From: JASJBU01 sp963797085 | GTDB taxonomy: Bacteria; Pseudomonadota; Gammaproteobacteria; Chromatiales; Chromatiaceae | Assembly (NCBI GenBank): GCA_963797085.1 | Contig: CAWCOA010000001.1 | Span: forward strand, 62,001 to 126,000 | Direction of reading: 5' to 3' | Length of the DNA: 64,000 nucleotides | Part shown: positions 1 to 7,388 of the stretch, one piece after another | Numbering within the stretch: the first letter of the stretch is position 1 | How the letters are laid out: each line of letters opens with the position of its first letter | Program-made: the position numbers and the translations under genes | The notes under the pieces: generated by a model | The model's input: the letters and a program-made list of their open reading frames with translations, nothing else | Database searches by the model: none | What the model was told of the DNA's origin: nothing

Positions 1-1023
1 GATGGCGGTGATGGTCATATCGCCGCCGGTGAGTTCCAGCACATGGTTGGCGAGCATTTCCAGGAGGCCGGTGGTTTCCACCCCATAAACGACAATGAAC
101 AGGCCGATGAAGAAAAAGATGGTAATCCACTCTACCTCGCAGAATGACTTATGCACCCGCTTGGACTGATCATCCGCATGCCGGGTCATGTTATCCAGCA
201 CCAGCAACATAGCGGCGCCGAACATGGCGATGGTCGCCGGCTGCAGGTTGAGTGAATGGGCCATCATGAACCCAATAATGACCAGAGTCAGCACAAACAG
301 CGATTGTTTCAGCAGACGGCTATCTTGTATAGCATCGATCTCACGATATTTCATCACCGATTGCCGATGCTCATCCTTGGCGGTGAGTTTTCGTCCCCAG
401 ATCAGATAGATCGGAATCAGGGTCACCGGCAGGATAATCAGAACGATCGGTCCGAGATTGAATAAAAAGTCATTGAAACTGAGGCCTACCGCTGAACCTA
501 TCATGATATTCGGCGGGTCGCCGATCAGGGTAGCAGTGCCGCCAATATTCGAAGCCAGGATCTCCGCAAAGAGATAGGGGTAAGCACTAATCTTGAGCGA
601 ATCCGTGATCAACAATGTCACCGGAGCGATCAACAATACCGTGGTGACATTATCGAGCAGGGCTGAGAGCACCGCCGTCACAACCACCAGCATCACCAGT
701 ATGCCCCAGGGGTCGGCATTGACTTTTTTCGCCGACCAGATGGCCAGGTACTGAAACACACCGGAGTTCTTCGTGATGCCTACGATCACCATCATTCCGG
801 TAAGCAGTCCCAGGGTATTGAAATCCACGCCCTGGAAAGCGGCTTCCTGGGTCAGAACGCCCCCCAGGATCATCAGGCAGGCGGCGGTGAGGGAGATGAT
901 CGCACGGTTCAGTCGTTCAGTGACGATCAGTACGTAGGTAAGCACAAAGAGTGTGCCGGCGAACCATAGGGGGTCCAGTCCAAAAATAACTTCAGCAACA
1001 GCTGGATGTGAAGTTCCATGCAT
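1..1023 (-). CDS. ArsB/NhaD-type anion or Na+/H+ permease, C-terminus cut by window edge
   Basis: The minus strand reads open from an ATG at 1023 to the first base of the window (about 341 codons), so the C-terminus lies outside. The protein is very hydrophobic with many membrane segments. It carries features of the ion transporter (ArsB/NhaD, SLC13-like) superfamily: a 'LLDNVTTVLL' stretch after the first third and an 'NIGGTATLIGDPPNI' loop, the family's substrate/cation-binding signature. An AGGAG box sits 9 bases before the ATG and decides this start over the internal ATG at 1019. It follows the CBS-pair gene by 12 bases on the same strand, so the two probably form an operon in which the CBS protein senses nucleotides or ionic state. 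Family is clear; substrate (Na+, arsenite, dicarboxylate, sulfate) cannot be told. Confidence 0.85.
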   Translation of the reverse strand, partial: MHGTSHPAVAEVIFGLDPLWFAGTLFVLTYVLIVTERLNRAIISLTAACLMILGGVLTQEAAFQGVDFNTLGLLTGMMVIVGITKNSGVFQYLAIWSAKKVNADPWGILVMLVVVTAVLSALLDNVTTVLLIAPVTLLITDSLKISAYPYLFAEILASNIGGTATLIGDPPNIMIGSAVGLSFNDFLFNLGPIVLIILPVTLIPIYLIWGRKLTAKDEHRQSVMKYREIDAIQDSRLLKQSLFVLTLVIIGFMMAHSLNLQPATIAMFGAAMLLVLDNMTRHADDQSKRVHKSFCEVEWITIFFFIGLFIVVYGVETTGLLEMLANHVLELTGGDMTITAI

Positions 1024-1035
1024 CTGAGTATTCTC

Positions 1036-1488
1036 CTAGGCCTGCATAATCTTATCGCCTACATCAAAGTAGGAGATCATGCCAACCAGCTTGCCGGTAC
1101 CCGGTGCAACGACAGGAATACTGATGCGTGTGCGGTAGAGCAGCAGCAGAGTCTCCACCAAGGGTGTGTTAGGGGTTACCGTGGTGATATCGCTGTGCAT
1201 GCAGACTGAAATGGGCTGATCTTCCACTTCTTTCAGCCTTTCGTGCAGATCGTGCAGCGATTCCTGGATGAAACCTACATTCTCTAATCCTGACTCCATC
1301 ATGACGGCTTTCGGCAGTACTTGCTTGAGCAGGCAGTTGACGCCAAAGATGCCCAGATAGCGTCCCGCATCGTCGATCACCGGCAGGGCACGGTAACGAT
1401 TATCCAGGATGTATTTAGCTGCGGTTCTAATCGTGTCCGTCGATTTGAGGACTGTAGGGTTTGGATCCATTACGGATTCGGCAGTCAT
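1036..1488 (-). CDS. CBS-domain pair protein
   Basis: A 150-residue soluble protein made almost entirely of two CBS motifs, roughly residues 1-60 (starting 'ESVMDPNPTV') and 88-150 (ending 'GMISYFDVGDKIMQA'). Tandem CBS motifs form a Bateman module that binds adenine nucleotides or related ligands and regulates partner enzymes or transporters. A GGAGG box lies about 9 bases before the ATG. The gene is first in a two-gene operon with the ion permease 12 bases downstream; regulation of that permease is an inference from linkage. Nothing is unusual in length or composition. Confidence 0.85.
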   Translation of the reverse strand: MTAESVMDPNPTVLKSTDTIRTAAKYILDNRYRALPVIDDAGRYLGIFGVNCLLKQVLPKAVMMESGLENVGFIQESLHDLHERLKEVEDQPISVCMHSDITTVTPNTPLVETLLLLYRTRISIPVVAPGTGKLVGMISYFDVGDKIMQA

Positions 1489-1631
1489 ATTATTCTACCT
1501 CCGGGCGAATTCCTTTAAGGGGATCGCTGATTGACTCTGAATTATTTTTTGTGACCTCGTAGATGAACTTACCCTATCACAATCAGCCCAATCCTAAATA
1601 GCTTTGTCGTTGATTAGCAGGTGTATAAATT

Positions 1632-1639
1632 TTGTTTTA
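1632..1639. repeat. Left copy of 8-bp IS target-site duplication
   Basis: The sequence ttgtttta directly abuts the left IS end and is repeated exactly at 2700-2707 beside the right end. Confidence 0.9.
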
Positions 1640-1698
1640 GGTGATTAGTTACAAAGCTCAGCAGGCTCACAGAATGAGCCCCTGGGTGTTGGATAATA

Positions 1699-1721
1699 CT
1701 CCTCAAGCAACCACTGAGGAG
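1699..1721 (+). promoter_or_regulatory. Hairpin covering the transposase Shine-Dalgarno
   Basis: Ctcctca (1699-1705) can pair perfectly with tgaggag (1715-1721) around a 9-base loop. The right arm contains the AGGAG ribosome-binding site of the transposase, 7 bases before its ATG at 1729. Such hairpins in other IS elements block translation of read-through transcripts entering from outside; that role is inferred here. Confidence 0.6.
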
Positions 1722-1728
1722 ACCTGAG

Positions 1729-2694
1729 ATGTCCATGAATCGAATTCAATTTCAAAGAGGCATGCCTTTGGCTGAATTTTATGCACAGTATGGGACAGAA
1801 CAGCAATGCGAAGTGGCATTGGAAGAGGTCCGATGGCCAAACGGGTATCATTGTCCGCGTTGTGGACACACCGAGTACACGTTGGTTCAGCAAGGCAAGC
1901 AACGGCTGCGTCAATGCCGGGATTGCCGTCACCAGGCCTCTTTGCGTGTGGATACAGTTTTCCAATCGAGCAAACTGCCATTGACCGTCTGGTTCCTGGC
2001 GATCTATCTGTTGACTCAGTCAAAGAACAACATTGCAGCATTGGAACTGATGCGTTCGTTGGGTGTTTCTTACAAGACAGCCTGGCTGGTTAAGCAGAAG
2101 TTGATGCGGGTGATGAGTGAGCGTGAAGCGGAACGGGTGCTGACGGAGCGTGTTGAAGTGGATGACGCCTACTTAGGCGGTGTGCGTAGCGGCAAACGGG
2201 GCCGGGGCGCCGCCGGCAAGGTACCGATGGTCATTGGGGTAGAGACCCATGTTGATGAAGAGACAGGCGAGGTGCATCCCTGGTTTGTGCGTTTAGATCC
2301 CCTGCCGGGCTTCCAGAAAAAAGCCCTGGTGGAATGGGCCGAAAAAGCGTTGAGTCCAGAAAGTCTGTTGGTCTCTGACGGGCTGGCCTGTTTTGTGGCA
2401 GCTGGCGAACTGGTGAATCATCATGAACAAGTGGTCGTGGGTGAGCGGAAGAGTTCAGAATTGGCGTGCTTCCAGTGGGTTAACACCTTGCTCAGTAACC
2501 TGAAAAGCGCCATCCAGGGGACTTATCATGGTTTCAAGTTCCACAAATATGCAAAACGCTATCTTGGCGAAGTCCAATACCGATTCAATCGGCGATTTGA
2601 TCTGCCATCCATGGTGCCACGATTACTGTATGCTTGTGTGCAAACGTCACCTCGGAATGAGAGACAATTGCGTTTAGCTGAGGCATGTAACTAA
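1729..2694 (+). CDS. IS1595-family transposase (ISXO2-like DDE/DDNK)
   Basis: A 321-residue transposase. The N-terminal zinc ribbon has cysteines at 42, 45, 63 and 66 (CPRCGH and CRDCRH). A helical region (about 75-130) then leads into an ISXO2-like RNase-H-fold catalytic domain with aspartates in 'EVDDAYLGG' (about 145) and 'VSDGLA' (217). The usual final glutamate position appears as asparagine followed by lysine (N252, K259), matching the DDNK variant known in part of the IS1595 family. Length is normal and no frameshift is seen, so it is probably active. It starts with ATG after AGGAG with 7-base spacing; that site is buried in a hairpin. Confidence 0.95.
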   Translation: MSMNRIQFQRGMPLAEFYAQYGTEQQCEVALEEVRWPNGYHCPRCGHTEYTLVQQGKQRLRQCRDCRHQASLRVDTVFQSSKLPLTVWFLAIYLLTQSKNNIAALELMRSLGVSYKTAWLVKQKLMRVMSEREAERVLTERVEVDDAYLGGVRSGKRGRGAAGKVPMVIGVETHVDEETGEVHPWFVRLDPLPGFQKKALVEWAEKALSPESLLVSDGLACFVAAGELVNHHEQVVVGERKSSELACFQWVNTLLSNLKSAIQGTYHGFKFHKYAKRYLGEVQYRFNRRFDLPSMVPRLLYACVQTSPRNERQLRLAEACN

Positions 2695-2699
2695 TCACC

Positions 2700-2707
2700 T
2701 TGTTTTA
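2700..2707. repeat. Right copy of 8-bp IS target-site duplication
   Basis: An exact copy of ttgtttta found at 1632-1639. With the left copy it fixes the element boundaries to the base. Confidence 0.9.
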
Positions 2708-2781
2708 TCGGTTCAAGTTTTTGTCACGGAGCCGTTATATAAATGTGTTACATTCAGTCAATTTCAGCAGGATACGAAAAG

Positions 2782-4110
2782 ATGTCGAGCAGTAAAAGTA
2801 GTCATGGAATCTGGGTCATTTTTGGGGCTTTATTGATACAACTATCTCTTGGGGCAATCTACGCCTGGTCAGTATTTGCTAAACCCTTACAGCTTTCCGG
2901 TTGGTCGACATCCGATACCCAGTGGCCATTCACAGTCGGGTTGGTAACCTTTGCCCTGGTGATGGTCTATGCGGGCCGTAAGCTCTATGTATTCGGTCCC
3001 CGGTTGTTGACGGCTGCTGGCGGTATCATGCTAGGTGCTGGCTATCTGCTGGCCGGTATGATGGGCGGTGAGAGTTTCTGGCCGACCTTGATCGGCGTCG
3101 GGCTGCTGGGCGGCGCCGGCATCGGACTGGGCTATGTGGTGCCCATTGCCGTCGGTATGCAATGGTTCCCGGATAAGAAAGGTCTCATCACCGGTGTGGC
3201 GGTAGCCGGTTTTGGTCTCGGTGCGATGATCTGGGTGAAACTGGCGGGTACCTGGGGTGGTTTGATTGCCGACTATGGCATAGGCACGACTTTCATGATC
3301 TATGGTGGGATATTCATGGTTTTAGTCTTGATTGGCAGCCTCTGGATGACATTCCCGCCTGAGTTCGTGCCGCCGCAGCCGGATCAGAAGGGCGGTAAAT
3401 ACGACTTCCGCAGCGAAGAGATGGTTCATACAACTCAATATTGGTCGATCTTCTCCACCTTCGCTATCGGCGCTACTGCCGGTCTGATGTGTATCGGTCT
3501 GATGAAGCAGTTCCCGAGTCAGGCCCTCACCGCATCCGGGATGAGCGAGGCGCTGGCGGACGCCACCGCCGGTACAGCAATGGTGATCTTCGCCATCGCC
3601 AATGCAATTGGCCGTATCGGCTGGGGCAAGATCAGCGACATGATCGGACACGCGGTCAACTGCGACCATAGCGGGCGCAGGATCTCACTGATCATCATGG
3701 CGGCCAGCCAGGGATTGTTCGTCATCGGCTTTCCGTATATGGCGGGTTATGAATATTCTCTCTATCTGTTCGCTGCATTGATCGGGTTCAACTTCGGCGG
3801 CAATTTCGCCTTGTTTCCTGCCATCACCACCGACACCTTCGGACACAAGTTTTTCGGACAGAACTATGGCTATGTGTTCCTCGCTTATGGTCTGGGGGGC
3901 ACTGTCGGACCTATGCTTGGCGGCTATCTTGGGGACATGAACAACTATATGCTTGCCTTCATCATCACCGGTGTCTTGAGTCTGATTGCCGCGATTATCA
4001 TTTCTATGGTCAAGATTCCCACCAAAAGCCAGCAAGAGGCAACTCCTGAAGAAAGATTGGAGAGCCCCCAACCGAGTCCAATCCATCCCAGTCCAGTAGC
4101 AGCGGATTAA
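2782..4110 (+). CDS. OFA-family MFS transporter (oxalate/formate antiporter type)
   Basis: A 442-residue membrane protein with the 12-helix pattern of the major facilitator superfamily. The N-terminal 'LSLGAIYAWSVF' segment is typical of the oxalate:formate antiporter (OFA) group, as are 'GIGLGYVVPIAVGMQWFPDKKG' elements in helices 4-5. The hydrophilic C-terminal tail is proline- and glutamine-rich. I chose the ATG at 2782 because an AGGA box lies about 8 bases upstream; an in-frame ATG at 2743 would add 13 residues without a good site. The IS element ends 82 bases upstream, so the native promoter may have been displaced. OFA members carry oxalate, pyruvate, lactate and other carboxylates; the substrate here is unknown. 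Confidence 0.85.
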   Translation: MSSSKSSHGIWVIFGALLIQLSLGAIYAWSVFAKPLQLSGWSTSDTQWPFTVGLVTFALVMVYAGRKLYVFGPRLLTAAGGIMLGAGYLLAGMMGGESFWPTLIGVGLLGGAGIGLGYVVPIAVGMQWFPDKKGLITGVAVAGFGLGAMIWVKLAGTWGGLIADYGIGTTFMIYGGIFMVLVLIGSLWMTFPPEFVPPQPDQKGGKYDFRSEEMVHTTQYWSIFSTFAIGATAGLMCIGLMKQFPSQALTASGMSEALADATAGTAMVIFAIANAIGRIGWGKISDMIGHAVNCDHSGRRISLIIMAASQGLFVIGFPYMAGYEYSLYLFAALIGFNFGGNFALFPAITTDTFGHKFFGQNYGYVFLAYGLGGTVGPMLGGYLGDMNNYMLAFIITGVLSLIAAIIISMVKIPTKSQQEATPEERLESPQPSPIHPSPVAAD

Positions 4111-4120
4111 CTGATCTTTA

Positions 4121-4140
4121 CCCCCTTTCCCAGGAGGGGG
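4121..4140 (+). terminator. Possible hairpin after the MFS gene
   Basis: Ccccct (4121-4126) and aggggg (4135-4140) can pair around an 8-base loop, 10 bases after the stop codon. There is no T-tract, so intrinsic termination is uncertain; it may instead be an intergenic repeat. Confidence 0.3.
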
Positions 4141-4161
4141 AGGGTTGGCCATCAATTGGGT

Positions 4162-4181
4162 ACGAACCGCATCAATCGCGA
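4162..4181 (+). repeat. REP-like repeat, copy 1
   Basis: The 20-mer acgaaccgcatcaatcgcga occurs here just before the decayed RAYT gene and identically at 4833-4852 after it. Part of it recurs inverted at 4773-4785. This arrangement is typical of REP sequences around REP-associated tyrosine transposases. Confidence 0.7.
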
Positions 4182-4216
4182 TACACTGCCACCCAGATAT
4201 TGAAAAACAATACCTG

Positions 4217-4745
4217 ATGACCAACTACCGCAGAGCATTCGTCAAAGGTGGTAGCTACTTCTTCACCGTCAACTGCGCCGAACGCAAAGGCAGCCGGTTA
4301 CTGGTCGACCATATAGATCTGTTACGCAACGCATTGCGCAAAGTCAAGCAAGCCCATCCATTCGTTATCGATGCCATCGTCATTCACCCTGATCATCTGC
4401 ATTGCATCTGGACCCTGCCGCCGGGTGATATGAATTGCCAAACACGTTGGGCTTTGATTAAAGCGGGATTCTCCCGTTTGATACCCCTTGACGAAAGACG
4501 CTCAGAAAGCCGGGAAAAGCGTGGTGAGCGGGGCATCTGGCAACGCCGATATTGGGAACACCTGGTACGTGCAAGCTGGATTTTGACCGGCAAGTTGATT
4601 ACATCCATTGGAATCCGGTCAACATGGTTGGGCGGAACACGTCAGGGATTGGCCGTATTCCAGTTTCCATGCTTTTGTACGCAGAGGTGTTTATGCGCAA
4701 GATTGGGCGTGTGAGCCGGATGAATCGTTAAATGGTGGTGAGTGA
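4217..4745 (+). pseudogene. Frameshifted REP-associated tyrosine transposase (RAYT)
   Basis: From the ATG at 4217 the frame encodes about 117 residues of a Y1-type transposase: the N-terminal 'NYRRAFVKGGSYFFTVNC', the metal-binding HUH-type 'HPDHLHCIW' motif, and 'GIWQRRYWEHLVR'. The next conserved block, 'DFDRQVDYIHWNP', is found in a different frame from about 4575. The final block, 'WAEHVRDWPYSSFHAF', lies in a third frame and ends at the TGA at 4743-4745. Two indels, near 4570 and 4625, therefore break the gene. RAYTs mobilise REP palindromes at host intergenic sites. The flanking REP-like repeats support the call. Confidence 0.85.
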
Positions 4746-4772
4746 CCTAATTAATGCGGTTTATAGGCTCGT

Positions 4773-4785
4773 ATTGATGCGGTTC
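4773..4785 (-). repeat. REP-like repeat, inverted partial copy
   Basis: Attgatgcggttc is the reverse complement of gaaccgcatcaat found in the two direct copies at 4162 and 4833. A weaker relative (ttaatgcggtt) lies at 4751-4761. Together with the short hairpin tcctac/gtagga (4801-4821) it gives a BIME-like inverted arrangement. Confidence 0.6.
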
Positions 4786-4832
4786 ACAAGTTCACCACAT
4801 CCTACGTATGAAATGTAGGATGCGGTAAGGAA

Positions 4833-4852
4833 CGAACCGCATCAATCGCGAC
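4833..4852 (+). repeat. REP-like repeat, copy 2
   Basis: An identical 20-base copy of the element at 4162-4181, placed 88 bases after the remains of the RAYT gene. Confidence 0.7.
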
Positions 4853-4859
4853 AACCTGA

Positions 4860-5545
4860 CTAAATCATAAACCTTCCATCCTGCATGCTGCGCAACTGAC
4901 CCAGGGTTGAGAGGATTTCGAGCATTTCCTGCACCCGGTCGGTGCGGGCGCGTTTGAACTGGCGGGCGATCTGTTCGGCGCTGGCGGGGCCAGGTTGTTT
5001 CTGCAGGGATTCGCGTACCGCCTGCACCTGCTCCGGGGATTTCTCTGGATAGGGTGTAGTGCCGCCAGGCTTACTCACCAGGGCCGGTGCCAGGTCAGAC
5101 CAGCCGTAGGCCTACAGCACTGCGGCTGAACTCGCTGTAGAGTTCGATGGTGCGGCCCACGTCGGTGACAATGACGAAGGGTGGGCGGCCCTCGTCGGCT
5201 GGCAGGGCGCGGGCATAGCTCACCGCCTGACCATGGGCGCACAGCATGGCGTCATCCCATACGCCGCTGCCCAGCGTTTTGCCGGTCTGCCTGGCCTCAA
5301 GCACGAAGCAACCCTGCCGGTAGAGATCGATGTAGCCGCGGCTGTCGCTGCCGTCAACATTATTATGAGGTGACGCGGCGCTCAAAGACATAGCTGTTCT
5401 GTGCGGTGTCTGCGCTCGCGGGGTCGGGTTGGGGAAGGTCGAGCAGGCTGCAGAGTTCGGTCAGAAAGAGCTGGTAGTTGGCCCGTTCGCTGCCGGTCGT
5501 CTGGTACCAGCGGGAGATGAACGGCTCGACCTGTGGTCGGGACAT
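4860..5545 (-). pseudogene. Gutted type IIG/MmeI-like DNA methyltransferase, ends only
   Basis: The N-terminal segment (5545 to about 5375) contains 'FISRWYQTTGSERANYQLFLTELC', and after a frameshift near 5375 the next frame continues with 'SRGYIDLYRQGCFVLEA'. Both match the start of large class I SAM-dependent DNA methyltransferases of restriction-modification type. Near 5105 the frame changes again and only the extreme C-terminus follows, beginning 'YGWSDLAPAL' and ending in a winged-helix-like 'SAEQIARQFKRARTDRV' segment at 4860. Family members are about 900-1100 residues; only about 225 remain and the SAM-binding and catalytic motifs are gone. A large internal deletion plus a frameshift explain this. 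No function is expected. Confidence 0.85.
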
Positions 5546-5785
5546 CCTGATGTTTCCTTACAGCGTGCGATTAATTGAACTCAGGTCGTTATAGTCGAAG
5601 GGTCAGAGCAAGAGTAGGGTCGTTTGGTGTTTCTCGGATTATAACTTTCTAGGTTAATGGTTTTGAGATGCTTCCGCAGGCTGCGTCGCGTGTACCTTGC
5701 GTATTGGAGTCCACCATCGTCTCGAACAGCTTCCATCCAGGCAGAATTTCTGTCTTCCCTCTGTTCCTCAGACAGTATCTCTTTT
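5546..5785. other. Intergenic, no gene recognised
   Basis: This spacer separates the methyltransferase relic from a large palindrome. A short open frame on the minus strand (5649-5831) has no protein-like composition and runs into the palindrome, so it was not accepted. Confidence 0.5.
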
Positions 5786-5869
5786 CGTAGGGTGCTGCTG
5801 AGCTTGCGAAGCGCACCAGGGATCTAAGCAAGGGCTTTGGTGCGCTTCGTTCCTCAGCAGCACCCTACG
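5786..5869. repeat. Large palindromic intergenic repeat (cgtagggtg family)
   Basis: The arms begin with a perfect 17-bp match (cgtagggtgctgctgag), then a small asymmetric bulge, then 12 more paired bases (cgaagcgcacca), with a loop of about 20 bases. A shorter relative with the same outer core and inner gcgcacc lies at 56607-56663. It stands 87 bases before yajQ. Confidence 0.75.
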
Positions 5870-5956
5870 GGGGTTTCTCGCTTTTAATTTTTGCCAATGC
5901 GAATTTCCATGTAGAATCCCCAACTTTGTATAAGTACAGAGTCCTCAGGGGGAGTC

Positions 5957-6439
5957 ATGCCGTCCTTCGACATTGTTTCTGAAGTGGATAAACAGGAAGT
6001 CCGCAATGCAGTGGATCAGGCCAACCGCGAGATCGACACCCGTTTCGACTTCAAAGGGGTGGATGCGAAATTCGAGCTAAGCGAGACGGAAATCACCCTG
6101 AAGGCGGAACAGGAGTTCCAATTAGGTCAGATGATGGATATTTTGCGTCAAAAACTGGTCAAACGAAAAGTTGATATTGTCTGCATGGATATCAGGGACC
6201 CGGAGACGAGCCTCAATGCGGCTCGTCAACTGGTTGTGATTAAACAGGGTATCGACACGGTTACCGCGAAAAAGATGGTCAAGGAGATCAAGGCCAGCAA
6301 GATCAAGGTGCAGGCTCAGATTCAGGGAGAACAGGTGCGGGTGACTGGTAAAAAACGGGATGATCTGCAGCAGGTCATCAATATGATGCGGGAAGCGGAT
6401 TATGATCTGCCCCTGCAGTTTCAGAATTTTCGGGATTAA
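5957..6439 (+). CDS. yajQ: YajQ family nucleotide-binding protein
   Basis: A 160-residue protein matching YajQ along its whole length: start 'MPSFDIVSEVDKQE', the 'DTRFDFKG' motif and the end 'DLPLQFQNFRD'. YajQ proteins have two ferredoxin-like domains and bind nucleotides or RNA; some members (Xanthomonas) bind c-di-GMP and act with a transcription factor. That is family knowledge and not visible here, though the window holds other c-di-GMP genes. An AGGGGGA box precedes the ATG. The stop is only 3 bases before the DsbC-like gene, so the two are probably co-transcribed. Confidence 0.95.
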   Translation: MPSFDIVSEVDKQEVRNAVDQANREIDTRFDFKGVDAKFELSETEITLKAEQEFQLGQMMDILRQKLVKRKVDIVCMDIRDPETSLNAARQLVVIKQGIDTVTAKKMVKEIKASKIKVQAQIQGEQVRVTGKKRDDLQQVINMMREADYDLPLQFQNFRD

Positions 6440-6442
6440 TCA

Positions 6443-7207
6443 ATGAATCAGTATAAAGAAAAGGTCATCAAGCTGGCCGGTATGGCTTCAATAGCGGCTA
6501 CTGTGGCGCTCAGTGGTGGATACGCCGCATTGGTACAGGCTGATGAAGCGGCAGAGATTAAACAGGTTCAAGCGGGAGTCAGCAAGCTAATCTCTGGCGG
6601 GCAGGCAGACAGTATCGAGCCATCCATGGTTGAAGGGCTGTATGAAGTCATGATCGGACCGCAGATTTATTACGTCAGTAAAGACGGTAAGTACCTGCTG
6701 ACCGGCAAGATGTACGATATCGCGAGTAAGGAAGATCTCACCACGCCAAAGCTTGCCAAGGTAAAGGCCAAGGCAATCCAGGAAGTGGGTGAGGACAATA
6801 TGGTGATATTCGCGCCAGAAGACTATAAGCATACGGTTACCGTGTTTACCGATATCGATTGCGGTTACTGCCGCAAACTGCATAATGAGATGGATAAATA
6901 TAATGATCTCGGTATCCGCGTCCGATATCTGCTTTTCCCTCGCGCCGGTGTTGGCAGCCCCTCCTATGACAAGGCGGTATCGGTCTGGTGCGCCGAGAAC
7001 CAGCAAGAGGCAATGACCCTCTCCAAGGCAGGCAAGGATGTTGAACAGAAGACCTGTGAAAACCCCGTCAAGTCACACCTTGAACTTGGTAAGCTGGTTG
7101 GCGTGACAGGCACTCCTGCAATATTTTTCGATGATGGTGAATTGATGCCCGGCTATCTTCCAGCCCCCAAATTGCTGACCTATCTAAAGCAGAAAGAGAC
7201 GAAATAG
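6443..7207 (+). CDS. dsbC: DsbC-type periplasmic thiol:disulfide isomerase
   Basis: A 254-residue exported protein. Residues 1-33 form a signal peptide ending near 'VQADEA'. Residues about 36-110 resemble the DsbC dimerisation domain, followed by a thioredoxin-fold domain with CGYC at 140-143 and a cis-proline 'TGTPAIFF' near the end. Two further cysteines (about 183 and 205) match the structural disulfide of DsbC. DsbC rearranges wrong disulfides in the periplasm and is kept reduced by DsbD, which is not seen here. It starts 3 bases after yajQ. Periplasmic multihaem and Mo enzymes in this window could be clients, but that is speculation. Confidence 0.9.
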   Translation: MNQYKEKVIKLAGMASIAATVALSGGYAALVQADEAAEIKQVQAGVSKLISGGQADSIEPSMVEGLYEVMIGPQIYYVSKDGKYLLTGKMYDIASKEDLTTPKLAKVKAKAIQEVGEDNMVIFAPEDYKHTVTVFTDIDCGYCRKLHNEMDKYNDLGIRVRYLLFPRAGVGSPSYDKAVSVWCAENQQEAMTLSKAGKDVEQKTCENPVKSHLELGKLVGVTGTPAIFFDDGELMPGYLPAPKLLTYLKQKETK

Positions 7208-7237
7208 CCATTTTTTGTTTCTATCTGATGCAAACTT

Positions 7238-7264
7238 AAAGGGGGGCAGCGGCTCCCCTTTTTT
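7238..7264 (+). terminator. Intrinsic terminator after yajQ-dsbC
   Basis: Aaagggg and cccctttt flank a short GC-rich loop and run into a T-tract, 30 bases after the dsbC stop. This is a classic Rho-independent terminator shape. Confidence 0.8.
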
Positions 7265-7388
7265 GTATCCGTAATAGTGACATTAAACACATTATTTTAG
7301 CTTCCAAGGCACTCGGCTTAAGAATCCACTTCTGTTGCCGCTAAAACCGCTTGGATGGATTTGATCAGTAATATCAAGGGAGCACTCC

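Larger units (their letters stand above)
1640..2699 (+). mobile_element. Complete IS1595-family insertion sequence (1060 bp)
   Basis: The ends are perfect 14-bp inverted repeats ggtgattagttaca (1640-1653) and its complement (2686-2699); after a 3-bp mismatch a further 6 bp (ctcagc) also match. An exact 8-bp direct repeat ttgtttta flanks the element (1632-1639 and 2700-2707), the target duplication size expected for IS1595. One intact transposase gene fills it and its stop codon lies inside the right repeat. The perfect duplication and intact ORF indicate a recent insertion. It sits between the CBS/permease operon and the divergently oriented antiporter gene. Confidence 0.95.

Noticed and set aside
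5649..5831. A 60-codon minus-strand frame
   Set aside because: Runs into the palindromic repeat and has no protein-like features.
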